A DNA stretch of 64,000 nucleotides from NCBI RefSeq assembly GCF_900343085.1, contig NZ_OPYI01000010.1:1-64000 (forward strand), given 5' to 3'. Shown one piece after another: positions 7,745 to 16,625 of the stretch. Below the pieces are notes generated by a model. It was not told the DNA's origin. It saw only the letters and a program-made list of their open reading frames with translations, and did not search any database. Positions within the stretch are counted from its first letter, which is position 1. Each line of letters starts with the position of its first letter. Source of the stretch: Aedoeadaptatus coli. Its GTDB lineage: Bacteria; Bacillota; Clostridia; Tissierellales; Peptoniphilaceae. The translations under genes and the position numbers were made by a program.

Positions 7745-8113
7745 ATGGTTGAAAAATATTTTGTTGACCCTTCGGGGAACACCAATGTAAAAATTGCCGA
7801 CGACGTGATTACGCGCATCGCTCAGGAAGCGGCCACGCGAGTCGAAGGCGTTTATAATAGCTACACGACGAAGAGAGATATCGGCGACTTCTTGCCCGGA
7901 CGAGGCCAGTCGAAGACCAAAGTCACCGCCGACGAAGAAAAAAGCGTCGTGGATATTTCCATCGTCGTGGAATACGGACGCAACATCGTGGAAGTGGCGG
8001 AAGAAGTGCAAGACGCCGTCAAGATCAGCCTTGAAAACATGACGGATTTGGACATTACGGCAGTAAATGTTCACGTCAACGGCGTGCGCGCCCAAGAAAA
8101 AGAATCCGTTTAA
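7745..8113 (+). CDS. Asp23/Gls24 family protein (YqhY-type)
   Basis: A 122-aa cytoplasmic protein of the Asp23/Gls24 (DUF322) family. The family pattern is clear: KIADDVITRIAQEAATRVEGV in the first half and VVDISIVVEYG...V.VNGV in the second. Members bind near the membrane and are linked to envelope stress or, for B. subtilis YqhY, to lipid synthesis. Its place directly before nusB is the yqhY position, which separates it from the second family member at 52614. AGGAGG lies seven bases before the ATG. Exact role is inferred from the family only. Confidence 0.9.
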   Translation: MVEKYFVDPSGNTNVKIADDVITRIAQEAATRVEGVYNSYTTKRDIGDFLPGRGQSKTKVTADEEKSVVDISIVVEYGRNIVEVAEEVQDAVKISLENMTDLDITAVNVHVNGVRAQEKESV

Positions 8114-8128
8114 AGGGAAGGAATTTCG

Positions 8129-8641
8129 TTGGACAACAAGTTGAGCAGAAAACTTTCAAGAATCGGAACCATGCAGGTTGTATTTGCGATGGAACACAGA
8201 GGCGATTTTTCCATGGACGTGGCGGAATCATTTTTCGAAAGCGTGTGGGAAGCCCACGAGGTGGAGGAAATGTATCGCCACGTTTTCAGCGAAAAGAAAG
8301 CGGCCATGCGTATGGAATCCGCAGCGGACAGTCCCTTTGCGCCCGATGAAAAGGCCTACATTATCGACTGTGTCGAAACCATTGTTGAAAACAAAGACGC
8401 CATCGACAAAATGATCGCCGATCACTTAAAAGACGGATCCATTCGCCGCATTTCCGCTGTGGATCTGTCTATTTTGCGCGTCGCCGTGGCGGAAATCATG
8501 TACCACGAAGACATTGCGCCGCCGGTCTCCGTAAACGAAGCCGTGGATTTGGCGAAGATGTACAGTTCTTCCGACAGCGCCCGCTTCGTCAACGGCGTTT
8601 TAGGCCATATCGTTCGAGAAGGCGGCTATGAATCCCATTAG
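8129..8641 (+). CDS. nusB: Transcription antitermination protein NusB
   Basis: NusB forms the boxA-binding complex with S10 that prevents early termination in rRNA operons. The 170-aa product is helical. The C-terminal half shows the conserved pattern AVDLSILRVAVAEIMY and PVSVNEAVDLAKMYSSSDSARFVNGVLG, the family's strongest signature. The start is TTG at 8129, about seven bases after AAGGA; there is no better ATG in frame until the MQVVFAM region, which would cut into the RNA-binding helix. The N-terminal half contains a longer acidic stretch than in short NusB proteins. Overlaps xseA by 14 bases. Confidence 0.93.
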   Translation: MDNKLSRKLSRIGTMQVVFAMEHRGDFSMDVAESFFESVWEAHEVEEMYRHVFSEKKAAMRMESAADSPFAPDEKAYIIDCVETIVENKDAIDKMIADHLKDGSIRRISAVDLSILRVAVAEIMYHEDIAPPVSVNEAVDLAKMYSSSDSARFVNGVLGHIVREGGYESH

Positions 8642-9959
8642 TGTATCGGAGCTTCTCGCCTATGCGAAAAAAGTACTCAAGACCGATTACATGCTGAATC
8701 ACGTCTTGATAAAAGGGGAGCTCTCCGAAATCAAAACCGCGGCCAGCGGCCACGTGTATTTCACCGTGAAAGACGATAGGGCCCGCATGGACTGCATTAT
8801 GTACCGTGACGACGCCGAAGCGTCGGATATGGAATTCAGCGTGGGCATGGAAGTGGAAATGAACGGTTCCGTGGCCATTTACGCCCCCTCCGGACGGTTG
8901 CAATTTGTGGCGAAGACCATGGAGCTCACCGGAGAAGGCGCCCTTTACAAACTTTTCTTAAAATTAAAAGACCTTCTGAGCAAAGAAGGTCTATTTGATA
9001 TGGAAAAAAAGATGCCTTTGCCTCAGATGCCGAAAACCGTGGGCGTGGTCACCAGCACCGTCGGTGCGGCCCTTCACGATTTTTTGCAGGTGGCGGCCAA
9101 CAGAAATCCCGCCGTCTCCGTCATCGTGTCGCCCACCCTCGTGCAGGGGGAAGGGGCCGGAGCCTCCATCGCCCGTGCCTTCAAGCGGCTGGACGGGCGG
9201 GATGATGTGGATGTGATTCTCATTACCCGCGGCGGCGGCAGCATGGAAGATTTGTTTTGCTTTAACGACGAAACCTTGATTCGCACCTTGGCCGAAAGGC
9301 GCCATCCCGTCGTATCTGCCGTGGGCCACGAAGTGGACACCACCCTTTGCGATTACGTTGCCGATGTTCGGGCGGCGACGCCGACTCACGGCGCGGAAAT
9401 CATCGTCAGCCCGCGGGAAGACATTCTCTCCGCCTCGAGGGCGCGCCTTCGCACCATGGAACACGCCATCGCCTTGAATCTTCACGAGGCGAGACGGCAA
9501 AATGACGCCTTGGGCCACCGCCTGCATCAAGCCGTGTCCATGGAGGCCATTTTAAACAAGCGTCTGGCCCAAAAAGCCGTGAAAGAGCGCATGGACTTTC
9601 GCATGAAAGAAGTGTTGAATCTCCACGCACAATCCCTTAATAGTCACGGTATACGCATAAGGGCCGTGAACCTTCCGGCCCGGGCGGAGAGGGACATGGA
9701 GCAGCTCGCTGCGCTTAAGCGGCGCATGGTGCGTCAATCGGCACTGGCGGTGAAAAATGCACAGCGGGATTTAGCCGAGCTCGACAATCGCATGAAGGCC
9801 ATGGGCAAGGAGCGGGTGAAGCCACGGGTGCGCGTCTCGGATCGCTACATACGCTCGGCAAACGACGTCGACGTGGGCGACGTATTAACTATCGATCTCA
9901 TTGACGGGTCCGTCGAAGCCCGCGTGCTTTCCATAGAAAGGAACGGTCATGAATTATAA
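8628..9959 (+). CDS. xseA: Exodeoxyribonuclease VII large subunit
   Basis: The protein (443 aa) has an N-terminal OB-fold (about 1-100, ISVSELLAYAKKVLK...GHVYFTVKDD), the catalytic domain (about 120-310, with ITRGGGSMEDLFCFNDE and VSAVGHEVDTTLCDYVADVRAATPTHGAE) and a long helical C-terminal part that binds the small subunits. Exonuclease VII degrades single-stranded DNA from both ends during repair. Its ATG overlaps nusB and follows GAAGGCGG. xseB follows with an 11-base overlap, so the two subunits are translationally coupled. Confidence 0.97.
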   Translation: MNPISVSELLAYAKKVLKTDYMLNHVLIKGELSEIKTAASGHVYFTVKDDRARMDCIMYRDDAEASDMEFSVGMEVEMNGSVAIYAPSGRLQFVAKTMELTGEGALYKLFLKLKDLLSKEGLFDMEKKMPLPQMPKTVGVVTSTVGAALHDFLQVAANRNPAVSVIVSPTLVQGEGAGASIARAFKRLDGRDDVDVILITRGGGSMEDLFCFNDETLIRTLAERRHPVVSAVGHEVDTTLCDYVADVRAATPTHGAEIIVSPREDILSASRARLRTMEHAIALNLHEARRQNDALGHRLHQAVSMEAILNKRLAQKAVKERMDFRMKEVLNLHAQSLNSHGIRIRAVNLPARAERDMEQLAALKRRMVRQSALAVKNAQRDLAELDNRMKAMGKERVKPRVRVSDRYIRSANDVDVGDVLTIDLIDGSVEARVLSIERNGHEL

Positions 9960-10152
9960 AGAAAAGTCGGAGCAACTGGAAAAAATCGTGGAGCGCATGG
10001 AAAATGAAGACCTTTCCTTGGAGGAAATGGTGAAGCTCTACGAAGTGGCCACGTCCCTTTACAAGGAACTGGAAAAAGATTTAAAGGGCCTGGAACAAAA
10101 GGTTCGCGTGCTCACCGAAGGCATGGAAGAGGAGGGCGACAATGAACTTTGA
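9949..10152 (+). CDS. xseB: Exodeoxyribonuclease VII small subunit
   Basis: A 67-aa, mostly helical protein with the usual pattern LEKIVERMENEDLSLEEMVKLYE and an acidic tail. Several copies coat the helical arm of XseA in the holoenzyme. It follows xseA with an 11-base overlap and is itself overlapped by ispA by 11 bases. GAAAGGAACGG before the ATG is a normal ribosome binding site. Confidence 0.95.
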   Translation: MNYKEKSEQLEKIVERMENEDLSLEEMVKLYEVATSLYKELEKDLKGLEQKVRVLTEGMEEEGDNEL

Positions 10153-10918
10153 TAAGCGATTAAAGGAATATTACGAGGCCATCCCCTCGGCGGCCGACGA
10201 GTTAAAAGAAGCCATGCTCTACTCCTTGTTTACGGGAGGCAAACGGGTGCGGCCCACGCTTTTTTGCACCGTGTTATATGACCTGAACTACAAAGGCGAC
10301 GCCGCCTTTTACTTTGCCGCTGCCATGGAATCCATCCACACGTACAGCTTGATTCACGACGACTTGCCCGCCATGGACGACGACGATTTCAGGCGGGGAA
10401 AGCCCTCTTGCCACAAGGCCTACGGGGAGGCCTTGGCCATTCTCGCAGGGGACGGGCTCCTGTCCCAAGCGGCGGAGCTTGCCGCCGAAGGAGCGTCGTT
10501 GGATCCCGCGGGCGGAATCGAGGCCATGAAATACTTATTTAAAGCCGCGGGAACCACGGGTATGGTGGACGGCCAGGTCCTGGATATACGCGCCGGCGCA
10601 TCCTCCGGCGACGAAGTGATCTACAAGCGTAAAACCGGTGCCTTATTAGGCGCTTGCTTCGCCATGGCCGGTGCACTGGCGGGTAAACCCAAAGAAGTGA
10701 ACGACACCTTGTACCGCGTAGGTGAAACCTTGGGCCTGAGCTATCAATTTCAAGACGACTACTTCGATTTGGAAGAAGACGGTGCGGAAGTGAATCCCGA
10801 GGATTATCTCACCAAGGCCCGTGAATACACGGAGGAATGTTTAAGCCTCCTTGCTTCCATTGGCCGATTTAAGGAAACGGAAGCGCTGATTACTATGATT
10901 TTAAAGCGAGACAGGTGA
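10142..10918 (+). CDS. ispA: Polyprenyl synthetase family protein (farnesyl diphosphate synthase type)
   Basis: The enzyme condenses isopentenyl diphosphate with allylic diphosphates. The first aspartate-rich motif HDDLPAMDDDDFRRGKPSCHK (near residue 80) and the second QFQDDYFDLEED (about 205) bind magnesium-diphosphate, and GGKRVRP near residue 36 binds the other substrate. At 258 aa it is shorter than the usual 290-300; loss is at the C-terminal end, after the second motif, so product length could differ from farnesyl. dxs, which usually follows ispA in Bacillus, is absent; tlyA comes next. ispH lies downstream in the same gene run. Confidence 0.9.
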   Translation: MNFDKRLKEYYEAIPSAADELKEAMLYSLFTGGKRVRPTLFCTVLYDLNYKGDAAFYFAAAMESIHTYSLIHDDLPAMDDDDFRRGKPSCHKAYGEALAILAGDGLLSQAAELAAEGASLDPAGGIEAMKYLFKAAGTTGMVDGQVLDIRAGASSGDEVIYKRKTGALLGACFAMAGALAGKPKEVNDTLYRVGETLGLSYQFQDDYFDLEEDGAEVNPEDYLTKAREYTEECLSLLASIGRFKETEALITMILKRDR

Positions 10919-10922
10919 TGGC

Positions 10923-11717
10923 GTGAAAGAGCGTGCAGATGTCCTTTTGGTAAAAAAGAATTTGGCGCCTTCCCGGGAAAAGGCGAAGACCATGATTATG
11001 GCCGGCGAAGCCTTTATCGGCACGGAGCGCATCGCCAAGGCGGGGCAAATGATCGATGCCGATGCGGAAATCAGAGTAAAGGGACACAGCCTGAAATACG
11101 TCTCCCGCGGGGGATTTAAGCTGGAAAAAATCATTGAAAATTGCGGGATCGACTTGACGGACAAGGTGTGCATGGACATCGGTTCCTCCACGGGAGGCTT
11201 TACCGATTGCATGCTTTCCCACGGCGCTAGGAAAGTCTACGCCGTGGATGTGGGCTACAATCAGCTGGCCTATTCCCTGAGGGTGGATCCAAGAGTCGTG
11301 GTTATGGAGCGGACCAATGTGCGCTATCTCGATGCGGAAGATCTTGACGATGCCATGGATTTTATTTCCATCGACGTGTCCTTCATCTCCCTCGAATTGG
11401 TGCTTCCCAAAGCCGTGAGCTACTTGTCCGAGACGGGGAAAATTGCCGCATTGATCAAGCCCCAATTTGAGGCGGGTAAAGGCAAGGTGGGCAAGGGCGG
11501 CATCGTCTCCGACCCGGAGATCCACCGGGAAGTTTTAAATAAAATACAGGATCTCGTCGCAGATTTGGGTATGTATCCCGAGGTACTGACCTTCTCGCCG
11601 ATTCAAGGCGCGACGGGAAACACGGAATTTTTAATGCTTATGACGAAGGACGCCGCCGCGTCGAAGCCCGTCGACATCGACGGCGTGGTGCGGGCGTCCG
11701 GGGAGGAGTTTCGCTAA
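10923..11717 (+). CDS. tlyA: TlyA family rRNA (cytidine-2'-O)-methyltransferase
   Basis: An S4 RNA-binding domain (residues about 3-65, RADVLLVKKNLAPSREKAK) is followed by an FtsJ-like SAM methyltransferase domain with the binding motif MDIGSSTGGFTDCML (about 79-93). TlyA proteins methylate ribose 2'-OH of cytidines in 16S and 23S rRNA. The start is GTG at 10923, four bases after the ispA stop. In Bacillus ahrC (argR) separates tlyA from recN; here recN begins one base after the tlyA stop. Confidence 0.94.
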   Translation: MKERADVLLVKKNLAPSREKAKTMIMAGEAFIGTERIAKAGQMIDADAEIRVKGHSLKYVSRGGFKLEKIIENCGIDLTDKVCMDIGSSTGGFTDCMLSHGARKVYAVDVGYNQLAYSLRVDPRVVVMERTNVRYLDAEDLDDAMDFISIDVSFISLELVLPKAVSYLSETGKIAALIKPQFEAGKGKVGKGGIVSDPEIHREVLNKIQDLVADLGMYPEVLTFSPIQGATGNTEFLMLMTKDAAASKPVDIDGVVRASGEEFR

Positions 11718-11718
11718 T

Positions 11719-13374
11719 ATGTTTTTACGCCTTCAAATCGATGACTTCGCCATTATCGATCACTCGTCCATGGAATTTCACGACGGCTTTTCCGTATTGA
11801 CCGGGGAGACCGGCGCGGGAAAATCCATTATTATGGACGCCATCGGATTGATTCTCGGCGGGCGGGCTCAAAAAAATATGATTCGAAAAGGCGCGGAAAA
11901 GGCGTCGGTTCAGGGCGTTTTTATGACAAAAAACAAAAAGGCCCAGGATTTTCTCGCGGACCACAACATTCCCTTTGAAGACGTGATTATTGTGGAGCGA
12001 AGCATCGACCGCGATCGGCCGTCGCTGTCGGAAATCAACGGAAAAATCGTGACGAACGGGGTTTTGAAAGACTTCGGCTCCATTCTCGCCCTGTCGGAAG
12101 TGCAAGGCGAAAACAGTTTTCTCATGAAACCGGATTTTCAGCTGGAGCTTTTGGATCGTTTCTGCGGTGAGGAGCACAAGAGGGATCTCGCCGAGTTAAA
12201 AGATATCTACGGCGCGTACCGTGCGCTCATCGAACGCCTCAAGGACGAGGTGAAAGATCCCGAGGCCTTGGCTCGCGAAGGGGATCTCTTGCGCTACCAA
12301 ATCGAGGAGATCGAAACCCTGGCTCTCGAAGAAGGGGAAGACGAGGCCTTGGCTGAAGAATTTCGCGCGAGAAACAGCCACACGGAAACCTTGGAACTTC
12401 TCAATGAAATGAATCAGCTGGCCTTTGAAGAGGGGGGCATTCGCTCCCTCCTGGATCGCTACGGCGCCGCCCTCGAGAAGGTGGCGCAAAATGACAGCCA
12501 TTTCGCCGAGCTCTTTGAATCCTTTGAAGACATTCGCTACGGTTTTCAGGACTTGGCGCAAACCCTTCGGGACAAGGGCGAAAATTTCGACGACGGTCCC
12601 GGCCGTTTGCAGGAAGTGACGGATCGCCTGGATACGATCAATTCCATGAAGAGAAAATACGGCGACAGCTACGAAAAGATTCAGGCTTTTTTGGAAGAAA
12701 GCCGAAAGCGGCTGGACTTTATCGACGATTACGAACACGTGGTCGAAACCATGAAAAAAGCCTGCGAGGAAAAAAAGGAAGCGGCTACGGCCCTTTCCCT
12801 TCGGCTGAGAAAACGCAGGAAGGATGCGGCAAAAATTCTTGAAGGACGCATGGCTCGGGAAATGGAAGAGCTGGACATTCAGGGCGCGGCCTTTCAGGTG
12901 GATTTTTCCGAAAAGCCCTTGGCCGCAGACGGGATGGACGGCGTCCGCTTCCTCGTCGCCACAAACAGGGGCGAAGATTTGCTTCCCATGGCGGACATCG
13001 CCTCGGGCGGCGAAATCAGCCGCATCTTTTTAGCCTTTATCAGTATCTTTTCCGAATTGGACGAGCGGGAAATTCTCATCCTCGACGAAGTGGACACGGG
13101 CATGAGCGGCAAGACCGCGAAAGTAGTGGCGGAGAAAATGAAGCGCCTGTCCGAAGACAGGCAGCTCATCGTCGTGAGCCACTTGCCCCAAGTGGTGGCG
13201 CGGGCCGATCGCCAATACCGCATTCAAAAGCGGATGGAAGCGGGACGCACCGTTTCCTTCGTTCAAAAATTAAACGACGAGGAACGCATCGCCATGCTGG
13301 CCACCATGATCAGCGGCGAGGACACGGAAAAGACGCGAGAGACAGCACGCGAAATGTTACGAAACCGAATCTAG
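11719..13374 (+). CDS. recN: DNA repair protein RecN
   Basis: An SMC-like ATPase of 551 aa that acts at DNA double-strand breaks. Walker A GETGAGKSI lies at residues 30-38, two long coiled-coil arms span roughly 150-360, and the C-terminal half has the signature ASGGEISRIFLAF followed by Walker B ILILDEVDTGMSG and the SHLPQVV switch. The ATG at 11719 follows GGGGAGGAG. spoIVB and spo0A, the genes after recN in sporulating Firmicutes, are missing; a Nudix gene follows after nine bases. Confidence 0.97.
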   Translation: MFLRLQIDDFAIIDHSSMEFHDGFSVLTGETGAGKSIIMDAIGLILGGRAQKNMIRKGAEKASVQGVFMTKNKKAQDFLADHNIPFEDVIIVERSIDRDRPSLSEINGKIVTNGVLKDFGSILALSEVQGENSFLMKPDFQLELLDRFCGEEHKRDLAELKDIYGAYRALIERLKDEVKDPEALAREGDLLRYQIEEIETLALEEGEDEALAEEFRARNSHTETLELLNEMNQLAFEEGGIRSLLDRYGAALEKVAQNDSHFAELFESFEDIRYGFQDLAQTLRDKGENFDDGPGRLQEVTDRLDTINSMKRKYGDSYEKIQAFLEESRKRLDFIDDYEHVVETMKKACEEKKEAATALSLRLRKRRKDAAKILEGRMAREMEELDIQGAAFQVDFSEKPLAADGMDGVRFLVATNRGEDLLPMADIASGGEISRIFLAFISIFSELDEREILILDEVDTGMSGKTAKVVAEKMKRLSEDRQLIVVSHLPQVVARADRQYRIQKRMEAGRTVSFVQKLNDEERIAMLATMISGEDTEKTRETAREMLRNRI

Positions 13375-13382
13375 GAGGTTTT

Positions 13383-13934
13383 ATGATTTCTGAAGAGCGC
13401 ATTATACGCAGCGAAAAAATATACGAAGGCAAGGTCGTCACTTTGAGCTGCCACACCGTAGAGCTGGACGGTCAACGTTACGGCAAGCGGGAAGTGGTAG
13501 AACACGCCGGCGGCTGCACCATGGTGGCTCTGTGTGAAGACGGTAAAATCCCCTTCGTGAAGCAGTATCGTATCGCCACGAAAAAATGTCTTCTGGAGCT
13601 TCCCGCCGGGCTTATCGAGCACAACGAAAATCCCATGAAGGCCGCCATTCGGGAACTGGCCGAGGAAACGGGACTCGTGGCGGAATCCGCCGAGTTTCTC
13701 CTTGAAGCCTATACGTCCCCGGGATTTACCAACGAAAAGATCCACATCTTCTATTGCGAAAATCCCACGCCCGGTGAAATGCATTTGGACGACACGGAGG
13801 ATTTGGAAGTGGTCTACATGGATCTGGACGAAGCCCTGCGCATGATTAAATTAGGCGAAATTATCGACGCAAAAACCATTATCGGGCTCTACGCCGTAAA
13901 AGAAATGAGAGATGCTAATGAACAAAACCATTGA
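13383..13934 (+). CDS. nudF: Nudix hydrolase, ADP-ribose pyrophosphatase type
   Basis: The 183-aa protein carries a complete Nudix box GLIEHNENPMKAAIRELAEETGL (residues about 77-99, with the RE..EE catalytic glutamates), preceded by LLELPAG, as in ADP-ribose pyrophosphatases that release AMP and ribose 5-phosphate. The following TSPGFTNEKIHIF also fits that subfamily. AGGAGG lies close before the ATG. It overlaps punA; in Bacillus nudF and pupG lie near each other with spoIIM, xerD and drm between them. Here the intervening genes are gone, which makes a compact ribose/nucleoside salvage unit with punA and pdp. Confidence 0.92.
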   Translation: MISEERIIRSEKIYEGKVVTLSCHTVELDGQRYGKREVVEHAGGCTMVALCEDGKIPFVKQYRIATKKCLLELPAGLIEHNENPMKAAIRELAEETGLVAESAEFLLEAYTSPGFTNEKIHIFYCENPTPGEMHLDDTEDLEVVYMDLDEALRMIKLGEIIDAKTIIGLYAVKEMRDANEQNH

Positions 13935-14715
13935 ATACTTAAATAAACAAACCGACCGACCTCCGGAGATCGGCATTATTTTGGGAAGCGGCTTAGGTGA
14001 TTTCGCCGAAACCATCGAAAACGCCGTGTCCATTCCCTACAAAGACATTCCCGGATTTAAACAATCCACGGTTCAGGGCCACAGCGGCGAGCTGATTTTC
14101 GGCACCTTGGCTGGAAAAAATATCGTCGCCATGAAAGGCCGCATCCACTTTTACGAAGGCGTGGATATGGCCGACGTGGTCTTTCCAACGAAGATTCTCT
14201 GCGAACTGGGCATTAAAACCTTAATCGTGACCAACGCCGCCGGCGGCGTCAACGAAGGTTTTGAACCCGGCGATTTAATGATTATTACCGATCACATTAA
14301 TTTCAACGGAAAGAATCCCTTGATCGGTCCCAACGACGGCAAGGGCGAGCGCTTCCCGGACATGTCCTATGCCTACGATCCGAAGCTTGCGGCGCTGGCG
14401 AAATCCACGGCCGAAGCATTAAAGATCAAGCATCAATCGGGTGTCTACATGTACATGACCGGCCCCAGCTACGAAACGCCGGCGGAAGTGCGCATGGCCC
14501 GCATTTTAGGTGCCGATGCCGTGGGCATGAGCACGGTGCCCGAAGTGATCGTCGCCAACCACCGAGGCGTGAAGGTCATCGGCATTTCCTGCATTACCAA
14601 TATGGCGGCGGGTATTTTGGATCAACCCTTGGAACACGAGGAAGTGATCGAGATTTCCGCACGCGTTGCCGACGATTTTAAGGCATTGGTTACGAAGACC
14701 ATCGAGGCGATTTAA
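13918..14715 (+). CDS. punA: Purine-nucleoside phosphorylase
   Basis: The trimeric-type enzyme splits inosine and guanosine with phosphate. Diagnostic blocks are IILGSGLGDFAE, QGHSGELIFG, MKGRIHFYEG (phosphate and ribose contacts), TNAAGGVNEGFEPGDLMIITDHIN and GPSYETPAEVRM, all of the PNP-I/MTAP family. Two in-frame ATGs exist; 13918 lies six bases after GAGAG and is preferred over 13912. It overlaps the Nudix gene by 17 bases and is followed one base later by the pyrimidine-nucleoside phosphorylase gene. Confidence 0.95.
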   Translation: MNKTIEYLNKQTDRPPEIGIILGSGLGDFAETIENAVSIPYKDIPGFKQSTVQGHSGELIFGTLAGKNIVAMKGRIHFYEGVDMADVVFPTKILCELGIKTLIVTNAAGGVNEGFEPGDLMIITDHINFNGKNPLIGPNDGKGERFPDMSYAYDPKLAALAKSTAEALKIKHQSGVYMYMTGPSYETPAEVRMARILGADAVGMSTVPEVIVANHRGVKVIGISCITNMAAGILDQPLEHEEVIEISARVADDFKALVTKTIEAI

Positions 14716-14716
14716 T

Positions 14717-16027
14717 ATGAGCGTATTGGAAGTTATCGAAAAGAAAAAGCACGGCGAGGCCTTGTCGAAAGAAGAAATCGAAAGCACCATTGCCGGCTAC
14801 CTTTCCGGCGCAGTAAAAGAGTATCAAATGAGCGCCCTCTTAATGGCCATTTACTTTTCCGGCATGGACGGCGACGAAATCGCCCATCTGACTCGCACCA
14901 TCATCGAATCCGGCGAGACCGTGGATCTTTCATCCATTAAGGGCACGGTGGTGGACAAGCACTCCACAGGCGGCGTAGGCGATACGACCACCCTGATTAT
15001 CGGGCCCATTCTCTCGGCCTACGGACTGCCCTTCGGCAAAATGAGCGGCCGCGGCCTGGGCCACACCGGCGGCACCTTGGACAAGCTGGAATCCATTCCC
15101 GGCATGGGTGTGGACCTGAGCATGGAAGAAATCGTGGCATCCACCAATGCCATCGGCATGGCCGTTGCGGGACAGACGGCAAACATTACGCCGGCGGACA
15201 AAAAGCTTTACGCCCTGCGGGACGCCACGGCCACGGTGGATTCCATTCCCCTGATTGCATCGAGCATTATGAGCAAGAAGCTCGCCATTCACGGCGACTG
15301 TTTGCTCTTGGATGTGAAGGTGGGCGACGGCGCCTTTATGAAAGATAAAGAATCGGCCCGCGAATTGGCGGAAACCATGGTGCACATCGGTGAGACCTTC
15401 GGACGAAAGACCCTGGCCATTTTAACGGCCATGGAAGAACCCCTGGGCCGCGCCGTGGGCAATGCACTGGAAGTGGAAGAAGCCATTGCCACATTAAAGG
15501 GCGAAGGTCCCGAGGATTTAACGGAGCTTTGCGTGTTTTTATCCACGAAACTGATTCACCTGGCCGAAGGCGGCGACGAAAAGGCCCTTGAAAAAAAGGT
15601 GAAAGAGCTGATCGAAAGCGGAAAGGCCCTGGACAAGCTCAGAGCCTTTATTAAAAACCAAGGCGGCGACGACAGAGTCATCGATGATTTTTCTGTTTTC
15701 CCCCAAGCTGAGAAAACCTACGACGTGATCAGCGAATCCGAAGGCTATTTGAACCATTTGCCTGCCCACGAAGTCGGAATTATCTCGAGAGATTTAGGGG
15801 CGGGGCGCGTAACCATGGACGATGAACTTGATATGGCCGCCGGCGTTTATCTGCACAAAAAACGCGGCGATTATGTGAAAAAAGGCGACGTCCTCGCCAC
15901 ATTCTACGGCGGGAAAAATCGCCCTATGGAAGAGCTGGCCCGTCGCTTCCTGGCCATCGCGTCTTTTTCCGAAGAACCTGTTCCCGCGGCGCCCTTAATT
16001 ATCGACGAGGTTTATCATGGACATTAG
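14717..16027 (+). CDS. pdp: Pyrimidine-nucleoside phosphorylase
   Basis: The 436-aa enzyme splits uridine, thymidine and deoxyuridine with phosphate. VDKHSTGGVGDTTTLIIGP near residue 80 is the phosphate-binding signature, followed by SGRGLGHTGGTLDKLESIPGM. The C-terminal domain (about 340-436, VGIISRDLGAGRVTMDDELDMAAGV) is complete. The frame is open further upstream, but ATG 14717 sits directly after the punA stop and gives the family's normal N-terminus. With punA it forms a salvage pair feeding ribose- and deoxyribose-1-phosphate into metabolism. Confidence 0.95.
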   Translation: MSVLEVIEKKKHGEALSKEEIESTIAGYLSGAVKEYQMSALLMAIYFSGMDGDEIAHLTRTIIESGETVDLSSIKGTVVDKHSTGGVGDTTTLIIGPILSAYGLPFGKMSGRGLGHTGGTLDKLESIPGMGVDLSMEEIVASTNAIGMAVAGQTANITPADKKLYALRDATATVDSIPLIASSIMSKKLAIHGDCLLLDVKVGDGAFMKDKESARELAETMVHIGETFGRKTLAILTAMEEPLGRAVGNALEVEEAIATLKGEGPEDLTELCVFLSTKLIHLAEGGDEKALEKKVKELIESGKALDKLRAFIKNQGGDDRVIDDFSVFPQAEKTYDVISESEGYLNHLPAHEVGIISRDLGAGRVTMDDELDMAAGVYLHKKRGDYVKKGDVLATFYGGKNRPMEELARRFLAIASFSEEPVPAAPLIIDEVYHGH

Positions 16028-16625
16028 TACCTATATATGGTCCATTCCCGCCCTGATCATCGCCATCGTCGGCCACGAAATCGGCCACGGCTACGTCTCT
16101 TATCTCCTCGGCGACGACACGGCGAAGCGGGACGGCCGATTGAGCTTAAATCCACTGGATCACATCGATCCCGTCGGGCTTTTGTTTATGATCGTCTTTC
16201 GCTTCGGCTGGGCGAAGGCCGTGCCCATTAACCCGTCCTATTACAAAAACCGCAAAAAAGGCACGATCCTCGTGTCCCTGGCCGGGGTGACGGTGAATTT
16301 TATTTTCGCCATTCTCGGCGCCTTTTTCTTCGTGTGGACGTCGAAGCATCAATTCGTGATCAGCAATTTCTTTCTGCACTTCCTCTGGTACAATGCCATG
16401 CTCGGCGTCTTTAACCTCGTGCCCCTGCCGCCACTGGACGGATCGAAAGTATTGGCCTCACTTCTCCCTTCGAAGACGGAGTTTTACTTCTACCAATACG
16501 AAAAATACTTCTACTGGATCTTGTTTTTAGGCGTGGTCACCGGATTCATTCCCCGCATTATCGGGCCTGTCGTTGAAGGCTTGATCCAAGTCTGCGTGGG
16601 CCTGGCCATGATGCTTCTCTCATGA
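16017..16625 (+). CDS. Site-2 protease family membrane protein (M50, YwhC-like)
   Basis: A 202-aa intramembrane metalloprotease-like protein with HEIGH in the first transmembrane region (about residue 21) as zinc motif, and NLVPLPPLDGSK (about residue 132) as the second conserved motif with the third metal ligand Asp. Four to five hydrophobic segments are visible. It lacks the PDZ domain of RseP, as do the short YwhC/YdiL-type forms. It overlaps pdp by 11 bases and scpA by four, and lies where Bacillus has other genes before scpA. Its substrate is unknown. Confidence 0.88.
   Translation: MDISTYIWSIPALIIAIVGHEIGHGYVSYLLGDDTAKRDGRLSLNPLDHIDPVGLLFMIVFRFGWAKAVPINPSYYKNRKKGTILVSLAGVTVNFIFAILGAFFFVWTSKHQFVISNFFLHFLWYNAMLGVFNLVPLPPLDGSKVLASLLPSKTEFYFYQYEKYFYWILFLGVVTGFIPRIIGPVVEGLIQVCVGLAMMLLS

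Noticed and set aside
10893-11525. Minus-strand open frame of 210 codons opposite tlyA
   Set aside because: It is fully antisense to a clear TlyA gene, has no family pattern, and such frames are common in moderately G+C-rich coding DNA.
14666-14716. Extra 17 codons before pdp
   Set aside because: They lie within punA; ATG 14717 gives the normal family N-terminus.
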